Below are positions 25,214 through 33,234 of a DNA stretch of 64,000 bases, in pieces. The notes beneath the pieces are model-generated. The model saw nothing but the letters and a program-made list of their open reading frames with translations. It searched no databases and was not told the origin of the DNA. The first letter of the stretch is position 1; each line of letters begins with the position of its first letter. Both the position numbers and the translations under genes were made by a program. The DNA is taken from assembly GCF_031202265.1 (NCBI RefSeq), contig NZ_CP100604.1:1966501-2030500 (forward strand). The letters are read 5' to 3'. This stretch comes from Bradyrhizobium sp. Ash2021 (GTDB taxonomy: Bacteria > Pseudomonadota > Alphaproteobacteria > Rhizobiales > Xanthobacteraceae).

Positions 25214-26266
25214 TCACTTCAGATCGAGCTCAGTGATGAGCTTGTAGTCGGTGGCCAGCGCCTTCAGTTTGTCCCAGGTCGCGTCCTCGATCTCGATGCC
25301 CTCTTTCCTGCGCTTCTGCTCGCGCAGATATTCGACCTCGCCCGGATAGAATACGCCGCCCGAGCCTTCCGAGGGGGGCGTGGATTTCAGATAGTGCGCG
25401 AATTCGGCGACTTCCTTCTTGAAATCCTGCAGCGGACGGAACGCGGCGACGTTGAACACAGCCATGAAGCAGCCGTCGTTGTGACGCCCGGTCGGTTCGA
25501 CCCCGAAGCCGAGCCCGGTCAGCAAGCCGCACAGCACCTCGACCATGGCGGCAAGGCCGGAGCCCTTGTAGCCCTCACTGCCGCCGAGCGGCAGCAATGC
25601 ACCGCCCTTGCGATATTCCCTGGGGTCGGTGGTGTGCCGCCCCTCGGCATCGATGATCCAGCCGGTCGGGATTTCGTCACCGCGCGCGACGGCGAGCGCG
25701 ATCTTGCCGGCGGCCACCGCCGATGTCGCCATATCCAGGTAAAACGGCGCTTCGAGATCCGACGGTACCGCGATCGAGATCGGATTGGTGCCAAGCCGGG
25801 CCTCGCGGCCGCCGAACGGGGCCACATGCTTGGGCGAGCGGCCGGAATCGGCGGTGGCAATTCCGATCATGCCGGCCCGCATCGCCATCATCGGATAATG
25901 CGCGAGCCGCCCGACATGGCTCTGCCGGAACACCGTGCAGGCGGCGACGTTGGCGGTCTTCGCCTTCTCGATCGTCAGCGCCATCGCCTTGGCGTTGACG
26001 TGAAACCCAAAACCCCAATGGCCGTCGATCACCGTGGTGGTCGGCGATTCCTGCACGATGGTCCATTTCGCGCCGGGCACGATATGGCCGGCCTTGATGC
26101 GGTCGATATAGGTCGGGACCGCGATGATGCCGTGCGAATCGTGGCCGGCGAGGTTGGCATTGACGCAGCCGACCGCCACGGCGCTGGCTTCCTCGTCCGA
26201 CGCGCCGGCGGCCCTGAGCAGCGCGGTGCCGATGCGCGCGAGACGGTCGGCCTGGACGATCGGCAT
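25214..26266 (-). CDS. Ldh-family (malate/L-lactate, type 2) NAD(P)-dependent oxidoreductase
   Basis: A 350-residue protein starting at ATG 26266 after GAGGAAA; an upstream in-frame ATG at 26353 gives an implausible basic leader. Family signatures are GHDSHGIIAVPTYIDRIKAG near residue 45, the catalytic HVGRLAHYP, RLGTNPISIAVP, and the late LPLGGSEGYKGSGLAAMVEV. Relatives include ureidoglycolate, sulfolactate and delta-1-piperideine-2-carboxylate reductases, so the substrate is a 2-hydroxy or imino acid, not known here. It is the first gene of the leftward operon of five. Confidence 0.88.
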   Translation of the reverse strand: MPIVQADRLARIGTALLRAAGASDEEASAVAVGCVNANLAGHDSHGIIAVPTYIDRIKAGHIVPGAKWTIVQESPTTTVIDGHWGFGFHVNAKAMALTIEKAKTANVAACTVFRQSHVGRLAHYPMMAMRAGMIGIATADSGRSPKHVAPFGGREARLGTNPISIAVPSDLEAPFYLDMATSAVAAGKIALAVARGDEIPTGWIIDAEGRHTTDPREYRKGGALLPLGGSEGYKGSGLAAMVEVLCGLLTGLGFGVEPTGRHNDGCFMAVFNVAAFRPLQDFKKEVAEFAHYLKSTPPSEGSGGVFYPGEVEYLREQKRRKEGIEIEDATWDKLKALATDYKLITELDLK

Positions 26267-26599
26267 GGGATTTCCTCGTTGGCGCCCGCGCGAAAGGCGG
26301 GTCTTGTTTGTTGTCGCCGGCGCCATGGTCTCAAAGCGATGGCTTGGGAGCAAGGGCAGAATATCCGGGTGGCCATGCCGTCGGCACGGCCTCGTGCGCT
26401 GCGAATTTCACAGGGCGAAACCGGCCGCGGCGCTGCCTGGCAAATCGCGCGGGCAGCCGTCGCCGAGGGCAGGGTTACGAATTCTTCAACGGAACCGTAG
26501 TTCTTCGGGGCTTCTGGCCTCGTTGTTGGCGTTGCATTTACTCTGAATCGCGGTTTGGAGCCGACAATAACGTCCATTTAGGCGTCTCCTCCGCATAAA
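26267..26599. other. intergenic region without recognised gene
   Basis: This gap lies between the divergent starts of the Ldh-led operon and the GGDEF-EAL gene, so both promoters must be here. Open frames that cross it have irregular composition and no ribosome sites. GGCC-rich inverted segments are present around 26370-26395. No tRNA, repeat copy or operator could be assigned. Confidence 0.5.
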
Positions 26600-26634
26600 T
26601 CCCCCAGGGGCCGGCCGTGTTGCCTGCTGGGGGA
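26600..26634 (+). promoter_or_regulatory. leader hairpin hiding the ribosome site of the GGDEF-EAL gene
   Basis: TCCCCCAG (26600-26607) pairs perfectly with CTGGGGGA (26627-26634). The right arm contains the purine-rich GGGGGAG that is the only good ribosome site before the TTG starts at 26637 and 26646. When folded, the site would be closed, which suggests control of translation of this c-di-GMP protein. This is a structural reading of the sequence only. Confidence 0.5.
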
Positions 26635-26636
26635 GC

Positions 26637-29600
26637 TTGAGGACGTTGAAGACCAGTATCGCGCGTACATTCGCGGCGTTGAACGCAACCAACGAAGCGA
26701 TCCTGTACGCAAAATCGCCAGAGGAATTGTACGAGAAGGTCTGCGAAGCCGCTTTTTCCAGCGGAGACTTCCTGGCGACGGCTGTCTTTTTGCTGGAGCC
26801 GGAGACCAGCCTGCTGCGCTTTGCTGCCGGCTTCGGCGAGGATATCGTCAGGCTGCGCAGCATCGATATTTTGATTGCTGCCAATACGCCTGAGAGGTCC
26901 GGGGTCTGCGGGCAGGCCTTTCGCGACCAGAAAGTGTCCATCAGCAACGATTTCCTGAATGACGCGCGTTCGCTGGCCTGGCGTCGGGGAGCGCGCGCCG
27001 GGCATGTCGGCGCGGCGGCTGCGCTGCCGCTGACCTGCAATGGGCGCAGCGTCGGCGTGTTGCTCGTGACCCGGCACGAGCCGGGGTCAATCAATCGCCC
27101 GATCGTCACGCTGCTCGAGCGCATGTCGGCGAACCTTTCATTTGCGCTGGACAATTTCGACCATGAGGCGGCGCGCAAGAACAGCGAGCGGGCGATGCGA
27201 AGGCTCGCCCGGATGTTCGGCGCCATCAGCGCGACCAACGAAGCCATTCTTCGCGCCAAGACCGAGCAGGAGCTCTACCAGCGCGTTTGCGATGCCGCCG
27301 TCCACAGCGGGAAATCCGTGGCCACCGCCGTCCTGCTGGCCGAGCCGGGCTCGATCTGGCTGAAGCTGGCCGCCGCCACCGGCGAGAGCCTCGATCTGAT
27401 CGCACGGACCCGGTTCTCGATCGATCCCGACCATGAGTTCGGCAAGGGCATCTGCGGCGAGGCGTTCCGGACGCAGCGGCCTTGCGTCGACCACGACAGC
27501 GGGCCCTGGCAACAGGCCGGCCGCGAGACCCGCGTCGTTGCCAGCGTCGCGGTTCCCTTGATCAAGGCCGGCGAGAGCGTCGGCGTATTGATGTTCTCGG
27601 TCGGCAAATCATGGGCGGCTGACGAGGAGATCATCGCGCTGTTGGCGCGGATTGCGGAGAACGTCGCGTTCGCGCTCGATAATTTCGACCGCGTCGACGA
27701 AAAAGCAAAAGCCGACCAGCAGAAAGAGCGCCTGTCGCGCATGTTCGCGGCGCTCAGCGCCACCAACGAAGCAATCATGCGGGCGGGATCTCGCAGCGAA
27801 CTGTATCAGCTGGTCTGCGAGGCGGCGGCAACTGGCGGCAAGTTCACCTCCACCACCATAGCGCTGGTGAGATCAGACAGCGACTATCTGGACATCGTCG
27901 CCACTGCCGGACCGACCGCAGACGGCGCACGCCAGGTCACCCTGTCGGTCAATGCAGCGCATCCGGAAGGGCGCGGAGCCTGCGGCAGGGCGATCCGTTC
28001 ACGGCGGGCCTGTATCATCAACGACTATTTCGCTGATCCGCATACCCGGGCGTTCCATGCCAGAGCTCGCAGCGATGGGACAAAGTCCGGCGCGTCCTTT
28101 CCGTTGTTCGCACGCGGCCGGGTGGCCGGCATCATGATTTTCGTCGCAACCGAAAAGGACACGTTCACGCCGGAATTCGCTGAACTCCTGCAGCGGCTCG
28201 CCGATAACGTGTCGTTCGCGCTGGAGAGCTTCTACCGCGCCGACGAGAAGAGCAACGCCGACGAGCGGATCGAATATCTGGCGTCGCACGACAGCCTGAC
28301 CCATCTTCCCAATCGGGAGATGTTCAACGAATTGCTTCGCCACGCGATCGATGCCGCAGGCCGTTATCGCCGGAAATTTGCCCTGCTGTTCATCGATCTC
28401 GACCGGTTCAAGGTCATCAACGACTCGCTGGGGCACGACGCCGGCGATATGTTGCTGGTGGAGATCGCGGGCCGGCTGCGCAGCGCCTTGCGCGCGAGCG
28501 ACGTCGTGGCACGGCTTGGCGGCGATGAATTCGTCGTCATCCTGGAAGAAGCCGCCGAACGCCATGACGTCGAACGCGTCGCCGGCGAGCTTTTGTCCGC
28601 GCTCAGCCAGCCGCTGCAATTGAGCGGTCACGAATGCCAAACCACGGCCTCGATCGGTATCGCGATGTACCCGTCCGACGGTGCCGAGATGCAGACGCTG
28701 ACCAAGAATGCCGACATGGCGATGTATCTTGCCAAGGAAGACGGCAAAAACGGTTTCCGCTTCTTCACCAGGGAGATCAAGGCGCAGTCGATCGAGCGCC
28801 TGACACTGGAAACCGCCTTGCGCCGTGCGCTGGAGCGCGACCAGTTCTCGCTGCACTACCAGCCGAAAGTCGATATGGCGAGCGGGCAGATCACCGGCGT
28901 CGAGGCGTTGCTGCGCTGGACTCATCCCGACCTCGGCATGGTGTCGCCGGCGCAATTCATTCCACTCGCCGAGGAGATCGGGCTGATCGTCCCGATCGGG
29001 CGCTGGGTGTTGAAGGAAGCCTGCGCGCAGAATATGGCCTGGCAGCGCCGCGGCTTGCGGCCGGTGACGATGGCGGTCAATCTCTCGCCGCGGCAATTCG
29101 CCAACGCGCATCTGCTGCACGACATCGACGAGGCGTTGCTGGCCAGCGGCATGTCGCCGGTATTGCTGCAGCTCGAGGTTACCGAAAGCATGGTGATGCG
29201 CAACGTATCGCGGGCGATCAAGGTGCTTGACGCGATCCCGAGCCGCGGCATCCGGCTTGCGATCGACGATTTCGGAACCGGCTATTCGTCGATGTCGCTG
29301 ATGAAGCAGTTTCCGATCGATACCATCAAGATCGACCGTTCCTTCGTTCGCGACCTGCCGGATGATTCCGAGGACCGTGCCATCGCGCAAGCGATCATCA
29401 GCATGGGCAAGGCGCTCGGGATGACGATCATCGCCGAAGGCGTCGAAACCGTCGAGCAGGAGGCGTTCCTGCGCGACCATTCCTGCGACGAAATGCAGGG
29501 GTTCCTGTTCAGCAAGCCGCTGCCGCCCCGGGAAATGGCCGATCTGCTGCGCGCCGCGCCGCGGTTTGCCTCGCCGCCGCTTCAGCCCGAAGGCGGCGCC

Positions 29601-29651
29601 GCGCCGGAACACGCCATTCCACGCTCAAGCCTGAAAAGCGCTGTCGTCTGA
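26637..29651 (+). CDS. triple-GAF GGDEF-EAL cyclic-di-GMP signalling protein
   Basis: About 1004 residues with no membrane helix. Three GAF-type units of about 180 residues open with nearly the same words, ATNEAILYAKSPEELY (16), ATNEAILRAKTEQELY (199) and ATNEAIMRAGSRSELY (375). They are followed by a GGDEF domain with intact GGDEF at 628-632 and an inhibitory RxxD site (RASD, 619-622), and then an EAL domain with EALLRW at 756 and DDFGTGYSS at 877. Both synthesis and breakdown of c-di-GMP are therefore possible. The start is uncertain: TTG 26637 gives this length, but TTG 26646 is better spaced from GGGGGAG. c-di-GMP made or broken here could affect the nearby polysaccharide locus, as inference. 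Confidence 0.9.
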   Translation: MRTLKTSIARTFAALNATNEAILYAKSPEELYEKVCEAAFSSGDFLATAVFLLEPETSLLRFAAGFGEDIVRLRSIDILIAANTPERSGVCGQAFRDQKVSISNDFLNDARSLAWRRGARAGHVGAAAALPLTCNGRSVGVLLVTRHEPGSINRPIVTLLERMSANLSFALDNFDHEAARKNSERAMRRLARMFGAISATNEAILRAKTEQELYQRVCDAAVHSGKSVATAVLLAEPGSIWLKLAAATGESLDLIARTRFSIDPDHEFGKGICGEAFRTQRPCVDHDSGPWQQAGRETRVVASVAVPLIKAGESVGVLMFSVGKSWAADEEIIALLARIAENVAFALDNFDRVDEKAKADQQKERLSRMFAALSATNEAIMRAGSRSELYQLVCEAAATGGKFTSTTIALVRSDSDYLDIVATAGPTADGARQVTLSVNAAHPEGRGACGRAIRSRRACIINDYFADPHTRAFHARARSDGTKSGASFPLFARGRVAGIMIFVATEKDTFTPEFAELLQRLADNVSFALESFYRADEKSNADERIEYLASHDSLTHLPNREMFNELLRHAIDAAGRYRRKFALLFIDLDRFKVINDSLGHDAGDMLLVEIAGRLRSALRASDVVARLGGDEFVVILEEAAERHDVERVAGELLSALSQPLQLSGHECQTTASIGIAMYPSDGAEMQTLTKNADMAMYLAKEDGKNGFRFFTREIKAQSIERLTLETALRRALERDQFSLHYQPKVDMASGQITGVEALLRWTHPDLGMVSPAQFIPLAEEIGLIVPIGRWVLKEACAQNMAWQRRGLRPVTMAVNLSPRQFANAHLLHDIDEALLASGMSPVLLQLEVTESMVMRNVSRAIKVLDAIPSRGIRLAIDDFGTGYSSMSLMKQFPIDTIKIDRSFVRDLPDDSEDRAIAQAIISMGKALGMTIIAEGVETVEQEAFLRDHSCDEMQGFLFSKPLPPREMADLLRAAPRFASPPLQPEGGAAPEHAIPRSSLKSAVV

Positions 29652-29969
29652 CGGCTGCGGATGCAGGTCGCGGACATCGGAATCGGTGGAATCCACCTTG
29701 CGCGAGAAATCGTATGGCCATGGCTGGAACGTCTGGCCGGCCAGCGATTGAAACAGGACTTTGGCGCCCGCCGCGTAGCTCGCGCCATCGGACAATCCCA
29801 GCCGGGCGGAGCTGCCCGGCGGCAGCTTCGTGGAGATATCCTGCACCTCCATCGCCGGACCCCACCACCATGCCGGGGCCGGCGGCCGCTCGTCCTCGCC
29901 AAGCGCCCGCCAACGCACAAACTCGTCTACAACGCGCTCAAATTGCAGTTTTGCAGCCGGATGCATCAT
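29625..29969 (-). CDS. hypothetical protein, tail-to-tail with the GGDEF-EAL gene
   Basis: A 114-residue soluble protein starting at ATG 29969 after AAGGGAT; a longer frame to 30080 has an unlikely leader. It begins MMHPAAKLQFERVVDEFVRW and contains PAWWWGPAMEVQDISTKLP and PWPYDFSRKVDS. No known domain is recognised. Its last 27 bases overlap the end of the convergent GGDEF-EAL gene. Codon use is like that of the neighbours and it looks like a real gene. Confidence 0.6.
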   Translation of the reverse strand: MMHPAAKLQFERVVDEFVRWRALGEDERPPAPAWWWGPAMEVQDISTKLPPGSSARLGLSDGASYAAGAKVLFQSLAGQTFQPWPYDFSRKVDSTDSDVRDLHPQPSDDSAFQA

Positions 29970-30091
29970 CGAAATCCCTTCCTGGCGCCGATGATAGCCG
30001 TATCCGCGGCCGGCGCAATGTGCGCTGGCAGGCACAGGCGGCATGAAGTCCAAGCGGATGACGGGGCCTCGATGGCTCACTTGCGCCGCGG

Positions 30092-30559
30092 TTATTTCTC
30101 TTCCGCCGCCGTCGAGGTCGCCGGACCTTCGCCCATGATCAGCAACACGGCGTCTTCATCCTTGGCGCCGTCCCAGTGCACCTGCTTGCCGAAATGCGTC
30201 ACAAAACTCCCGGCAGGCATCGGTGTCGTGTTGGCGGGATCGAATTTCGGGCCGGATCCTACCCACCAGGTGCCCTGCAGGACGACAATGTAGCGATCGT
30301 TGGGGTGGAAATGCGGGCGGCTGAAATGGTTGCCTTTGGTCCATTTGGTGTAGACCATGTAGAAGCCCGGCTTGGTGGGATCGCCAACAACGACCGCACT
30401 TTGTCCGCCACGCGCGTCGACCGGACTCCATGGAATCTGGTCCGGCAATTTGTAGATGACAGCGGCGGGATTGAGTTCGGCGGCGGAGCCGATGCTCAGC
30501 ATGCCGGCGAAAGCGAGCGGCGCCGCAAGATATCGCCAAAACCGGTTTGTTGCCTTCAT
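30092..30559 (-). CDS. exported cupin-domain protein
   Basis: A 155-residue protein with a signal peptide cleaved after GSAAE (about residue 27). ATG 30559 is preceded by GGAGGAAA. The cupin first motif is HFSRPHFHPNDRYIVVLQGTWWVG, with a His-x-His pair (PHFHP) and no Glu at the usual place; the second motif is around GSFVTHFGKQVHWDG. A single metal site with His ligands is likely. The enzymatic role is unknown. It is transcribed away from the DUF1080 gene. Confidence 0.8.
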   Translation of the reverse strand: MKATNRFWRYLAAPLAFAGMLSIGSAAELNPAAVIYKLPDQIPWSPVDARGGQSAVVVGDPTKPGFYMVYTKWTKGNHFSRPHFHPNDRYIVVLQGTWWVGSGPKFDPANTTPMPAGSFVTHFGKQVHWDGAKDEDAVLLIMGEGPATSTAAEEK

Positions 30560-30777
30560 GGTTTCCTCCGTTTTGCCGATGCCGTGAGCTGAAACCCGCT
30601 CATCTCTGTTGTCTCCGATGCTAGCCGGTCTCGTTCCCGCGAGGCAAGACGCAGACCTGCATGCGTGATGCGACAATAGTAACCTCGTACAACGCAACTG
30701 CAGCATGTAGAACGGGATTTACGCCGAGCGTCGCGGTGCTACGTTGCGGCCAACCAAAACAAGGGAGGACACTCTAC

Positions 30778-31377
30778 ATGAAGCGTTTGTCGGCACTTGC
30801 GGCGGGTCTCTTGATCGGCGTCGCCGCCTTTCAATTTTCAGGCGTGGCGTCCGGCCAGAGCGATGGCTGGATCACGCTGCTCGACAGTAGCAAGATGGGC
30901 GACTGGGATGAGGTCGGAAAAGCCAATTGGGCGATGAAAGACGGCGCGCTGGTCGCCGACAAGCTCGACGGCAAGGACCTGTCCTATCTCGTCTCCAAGA
31001 ATCCCTACAAGGATTTCCAGATCAGGGCGGAGTTCTGGACCGACGAGGACGCCAATAGCGGCATCTTCATCCGCTGCGAGGAGACCAAGAAGATCGACTC
31101 CAAGGTTTGCTATGAGGTGAACATCTTCGACAAGCGGCCAGACCCCAGCTATGGGACCGGCGCCATCGTCGATGTCGGCAAGGTCGATCCGATGCCGAAG
31201 GCCGCCGGCAAATGGAACACCTATGAGATCACCGCGCAGGGCCCGCACTTTGTCGTTGTGCTCAATGGCCAGAAGACCGTCGACGCCCAGGATTCAAAAC
31301 ACGCCAGCGGGCACGTCGCGCTTCAATACGGCTCGGGCGTGGTCAAGTTCCGCAAGGTCCAGATCAAGCCGCTGTAA
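30778..31377 (+). CDS. exported DUF1080 (3-keto-disaccharide hydrolase-type) protein
   Basis: A 199-residue protein with a signal peptide cleaved about GVASGQ (residue 27). The start is preceded by GGGAGG. The domain reads WITLLDSSKMGDWDEVG, then EFWTDEDANSGIFIRCEETK, and ends with GHVALQYGSGVVKFRKVQIK, a full concanavalin-like DUF1080 fold. Family members bind or cleave glycans and 3-keto sugars. A perfect terminator hairpin follows at 31416, inside the end of the convergent galE gene. Confidence 0.87.
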   Translation: MKRLSALAAGLLIGVAAFQFSGVASGQSDGWITLLDSSKMGDWDEVGKANWAMKDGALVADKLDGKDLSYLVSKNPYKDFQIRAEFWTDEDANSGIFIRCEETKKIDSKVCYEVNIFDKRPDPSYGTGAIVDVGKVDPMPKAAGKWNTYEITAQGPHFVVVLNGQKTVDAQDSKHASGHVALQYGSGVVKFRKVQIKPL

Positions 31378-31378
31378 C

Positions 31379-32413
31379 TCAGGCGGCCGGCGACAGGCTC
31401 GCCGAGTCGCGAACAGGCTCACCCGTCTTCAGCGGGTGAGCCTTTTTATGCCAGGCCCAGGCGGTGCGGATGATGGTCGCAAGATCCGAATGCGCGGGCT
31501 TGAAATTCAATGTCGCGCGCGCGGCGGACGGGTCGGCAACCAGGTAGGTCGGGTCGCCGACGCGTCGTGGCTTGACCACATGCGGCACCTCGCGTCCGGT
31601 CTCGGCCTGGATCGCGCCAAGGATCTCGCGCACGGAAAATCCCTTGCCGGTGCCGAGATTGAAGGCGCCGCCCGAATGTCCCTGCAGCAGCAGCTTGAGT
31701 GCCAGCACATGGGCTGCCGCCAGATCGGTGACGTGGATATAATCGCGGATCGCGGTGCCGTCGGGTGTCGCGTAATCGTCGCCGAACACCGCAAAGTCGG
31801 GCACGTGCCCCTGCAATGCCATCATGGCGCGGGGAATGAGATGGGTTTCGACCTCGCGCAGCTCGCCGATACCGCCTGAGGGATCGGCGCCGCTGGCGTT
31901 GAAATAGCGCAGTGCGAATGAACCGAGCCCGTAAGCCGCGCGATAATCCGCCAGCACGCGCTCGATCATCCATTTTGAGGCGCCATACGGGTTGATCGGC
32001 GCGCAGGCGTAATTTTCTGACAGGGCCTGGCTGTCGGCGTTGCCGTAGACTGCGCCAGTGGACGAAAACACCAGGCGGTTGCAGCCCGCCGCGCGCATCG
32101 CGTCCAGCAGCGCCAGCGTGCCGGCCAGATTGTTGAGGTAGTATTTCTGCGGATCGACGACGGATTCGCCGACCAGGCTTGACGCAGCGAAGTGCATGAC
32201 GGCGGTGATGTCATGTTGGGCAAAGGTGTGCGCGAGCGTGGCCTTGTCCGCGATGTCGCCGGTGACCAGGGCGCCCGTGACGAACGAGCGGTGGCCGGTG
32301 GAAAAATTGTCGTAGCAAACCGGCTGATAGCCGGCCGCATCCAGCGCCCTGCAGCAATACGAGCCGATATAGCCCGCGCCGCCCGTGACCAGGATGGCGG
32401 GACGGTCGCTCAT
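31379..32413 (-). CDS. galE: UDP-glucose 4-epimerase
   Basis: A 344-residue SDR-extended epimerase. The NAD-binding GGAGYIG is at 11-17, the catalytic Ser118 is in FSSTGAVYG, and Tyr143 and Lys147 are in NPYGASKWMIE. The RDYIHVTDLA segment and GTGKGFSVRE are standard for GalE. It interconverts UDP-glucose and UDP-galactose and supplies galactose units for polysaccharide. ATG 32413 overlaps the wecG-type stop by one base (TGATG), so it is the last gene of the leftward polysaccharide operon. The 3' end contains a perfect terminator for the opposite strand. Confidence 0.93.
   Translation of the reverse strand: MSDRPAILVTGGAGYIGSYCCRALDAAGYQPVCYDNFSTGHRSFVTGALVTGDIADKATLAHTFAQHDITAVMHFAASSLVGESVVDPQKYYLNNLAGTLALLDAMRAAGCNRLVFSSTGAVYGNADSQALSENYACAPINPYGASKWMIERVLADYRAAYGLGSFALRYFNASGADPSGGIGELREVETHLIPRAMMALQGHVPDFAVFGDDYATPDGTAIRDYIHVTDLAAAHVLALKLLLQGHSGGAFNLGTGKGFSVREILGAIQAETGREVPHVVKPRRVGDPTYLVADPSAARATLNFKPAHSDLATIIRTAWAWHKKAHPLKTGEPVRDSASLSPAA
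31416..31447 (+). terminator. intrinsic terminator for the DUF1080 gene, inside galE
   Basis: GGCTCACCCG (31416-31425) and CGGGTGAGCC (31433-31442) make a perfect 10-bp stem with a 7-base loop, followed by TTTTT. It acts on rightward transcription from the DUF1080 gene, 38 bases after its stop. The same bases encode the last residues of GalE (about KTGEPVRDS), so the terminator lies within a coding sequence on the other strand. Confidence 0.85.
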
Positions 32414-33234
32414 CAGTCGCCCGTCCGGTCGGTGACCGACGGCCGGCTCTTGTTGAACAGAAGATAGAGCGCGCGCGGATTGGTGGTCAGGTAGCGCCAG
32501 AACAGGCGGCGCGGCTCCAGCCAGATGCGCCAGGCCCATTCCAGCCCGACGCCCTGCATCCATTGCGGCGCGCGCGCCCGGCTGCCGGACAGGAAGTTGA
32601 ACAATCCGCCCGACGTCTTGATGACGCCGACATTGGACAGGCGCGCGGCGTATTCCTCGACAAAGGCCTGTTCATAGGGCACGCCGAGCGCGACCCACAG
32701 ATAATCCGGCGCCAGCGCGTTGATTTCATCGACCTTGGCGCGCAGCGCATCGCCCTTGAGATAGCCGTGCGAACGGCCGATGATCTTCAGGGCGGGATAC
32801 CGGCTGCGAACATTGGCGACGGCGGCGGCATTCTCCGCCTCATCCGCGCCGAACATGTAGAAGGTCAATCCCGTCGCCTGGGCCTTGCGGGCGACGACGT
32901 GAAACAGGTCGGTGGTCGCGACGCGTTCGGGAAGCGGTGTCGATGATTTGAACCGCGATACGGTGACGAGCGGCTGGCCGTCGGCATTGATCAGGTCGGC
33001 GGCGCGAAACAACCGATCGGTCATCGGCTCGGTCGAACAGCGCGCCAGCACTTCGCCATTGGCCGAGGTCAGATAGAGCGGGCGATCGGTCCGGCGTTGC
33101 GGGAACACCATGTCGATCATGAAGTTCGCGGTCTGCTCGAGATCGAGCACGGCGAGCCGAAGCCCGCCCAATGTGATGCGGGGCACGCTGGCGGTAGCGG
33201 CTCTCCCGACGGGATTTACGCGACGCTCACGCAT
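32413..33234 (-). CDS. WecG/TagA/CpsF-family glycosyltransferase
   Basis: A 273-residue GT26 protein. It has the family blocks YLTSANGEVLARCSTEPMTD, LINADGQPLV, FYMFGADEAENAAAVAN, DYLWVALGVPYEQAFVEEYA and SGGLFNFLSGSRARAPQWMQ, ending GLEWAWRIWLEPRRLFWRYL. Such enzymes add ManNAcA, ManNAc or glucose to a lipid-linked sugar at the inner face of the membrane. It overlaps the upstream co-polymerase stop by 8 bases and galE by one base, so it is clearly in the same operon. Confidence 0.92.
   Translation of the reverse strand: MRERRVNPVGRAATASVPRITLGGLRLAVLDLEQTANFMIDMVFPQRRTDRPLYLTSANGEVLARCSTEPMTDRLFRAADLINADGQPLVTVSRFKSSTPLPERVATTDLFHVVARKAQATGLTFYMFGADEAENAAAVANVRSRYPALKIIGRSHGYLKGDALRAKVDEINALAPDYLWVALGVPYEQAFVEEYAARLSNVGVIKTSGGLFNFLSGSRARAPQWMQGVGLEWAWRIWLEPRRLFWRYLTTNPRALYLLFNKSRPSVTDRTGD

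Noticed and set aside
27999..29612. A 537-codon leftward frame
   Set aside because: It lies opposite the intact GGDEF-EAL domains and has typical shadow composition.
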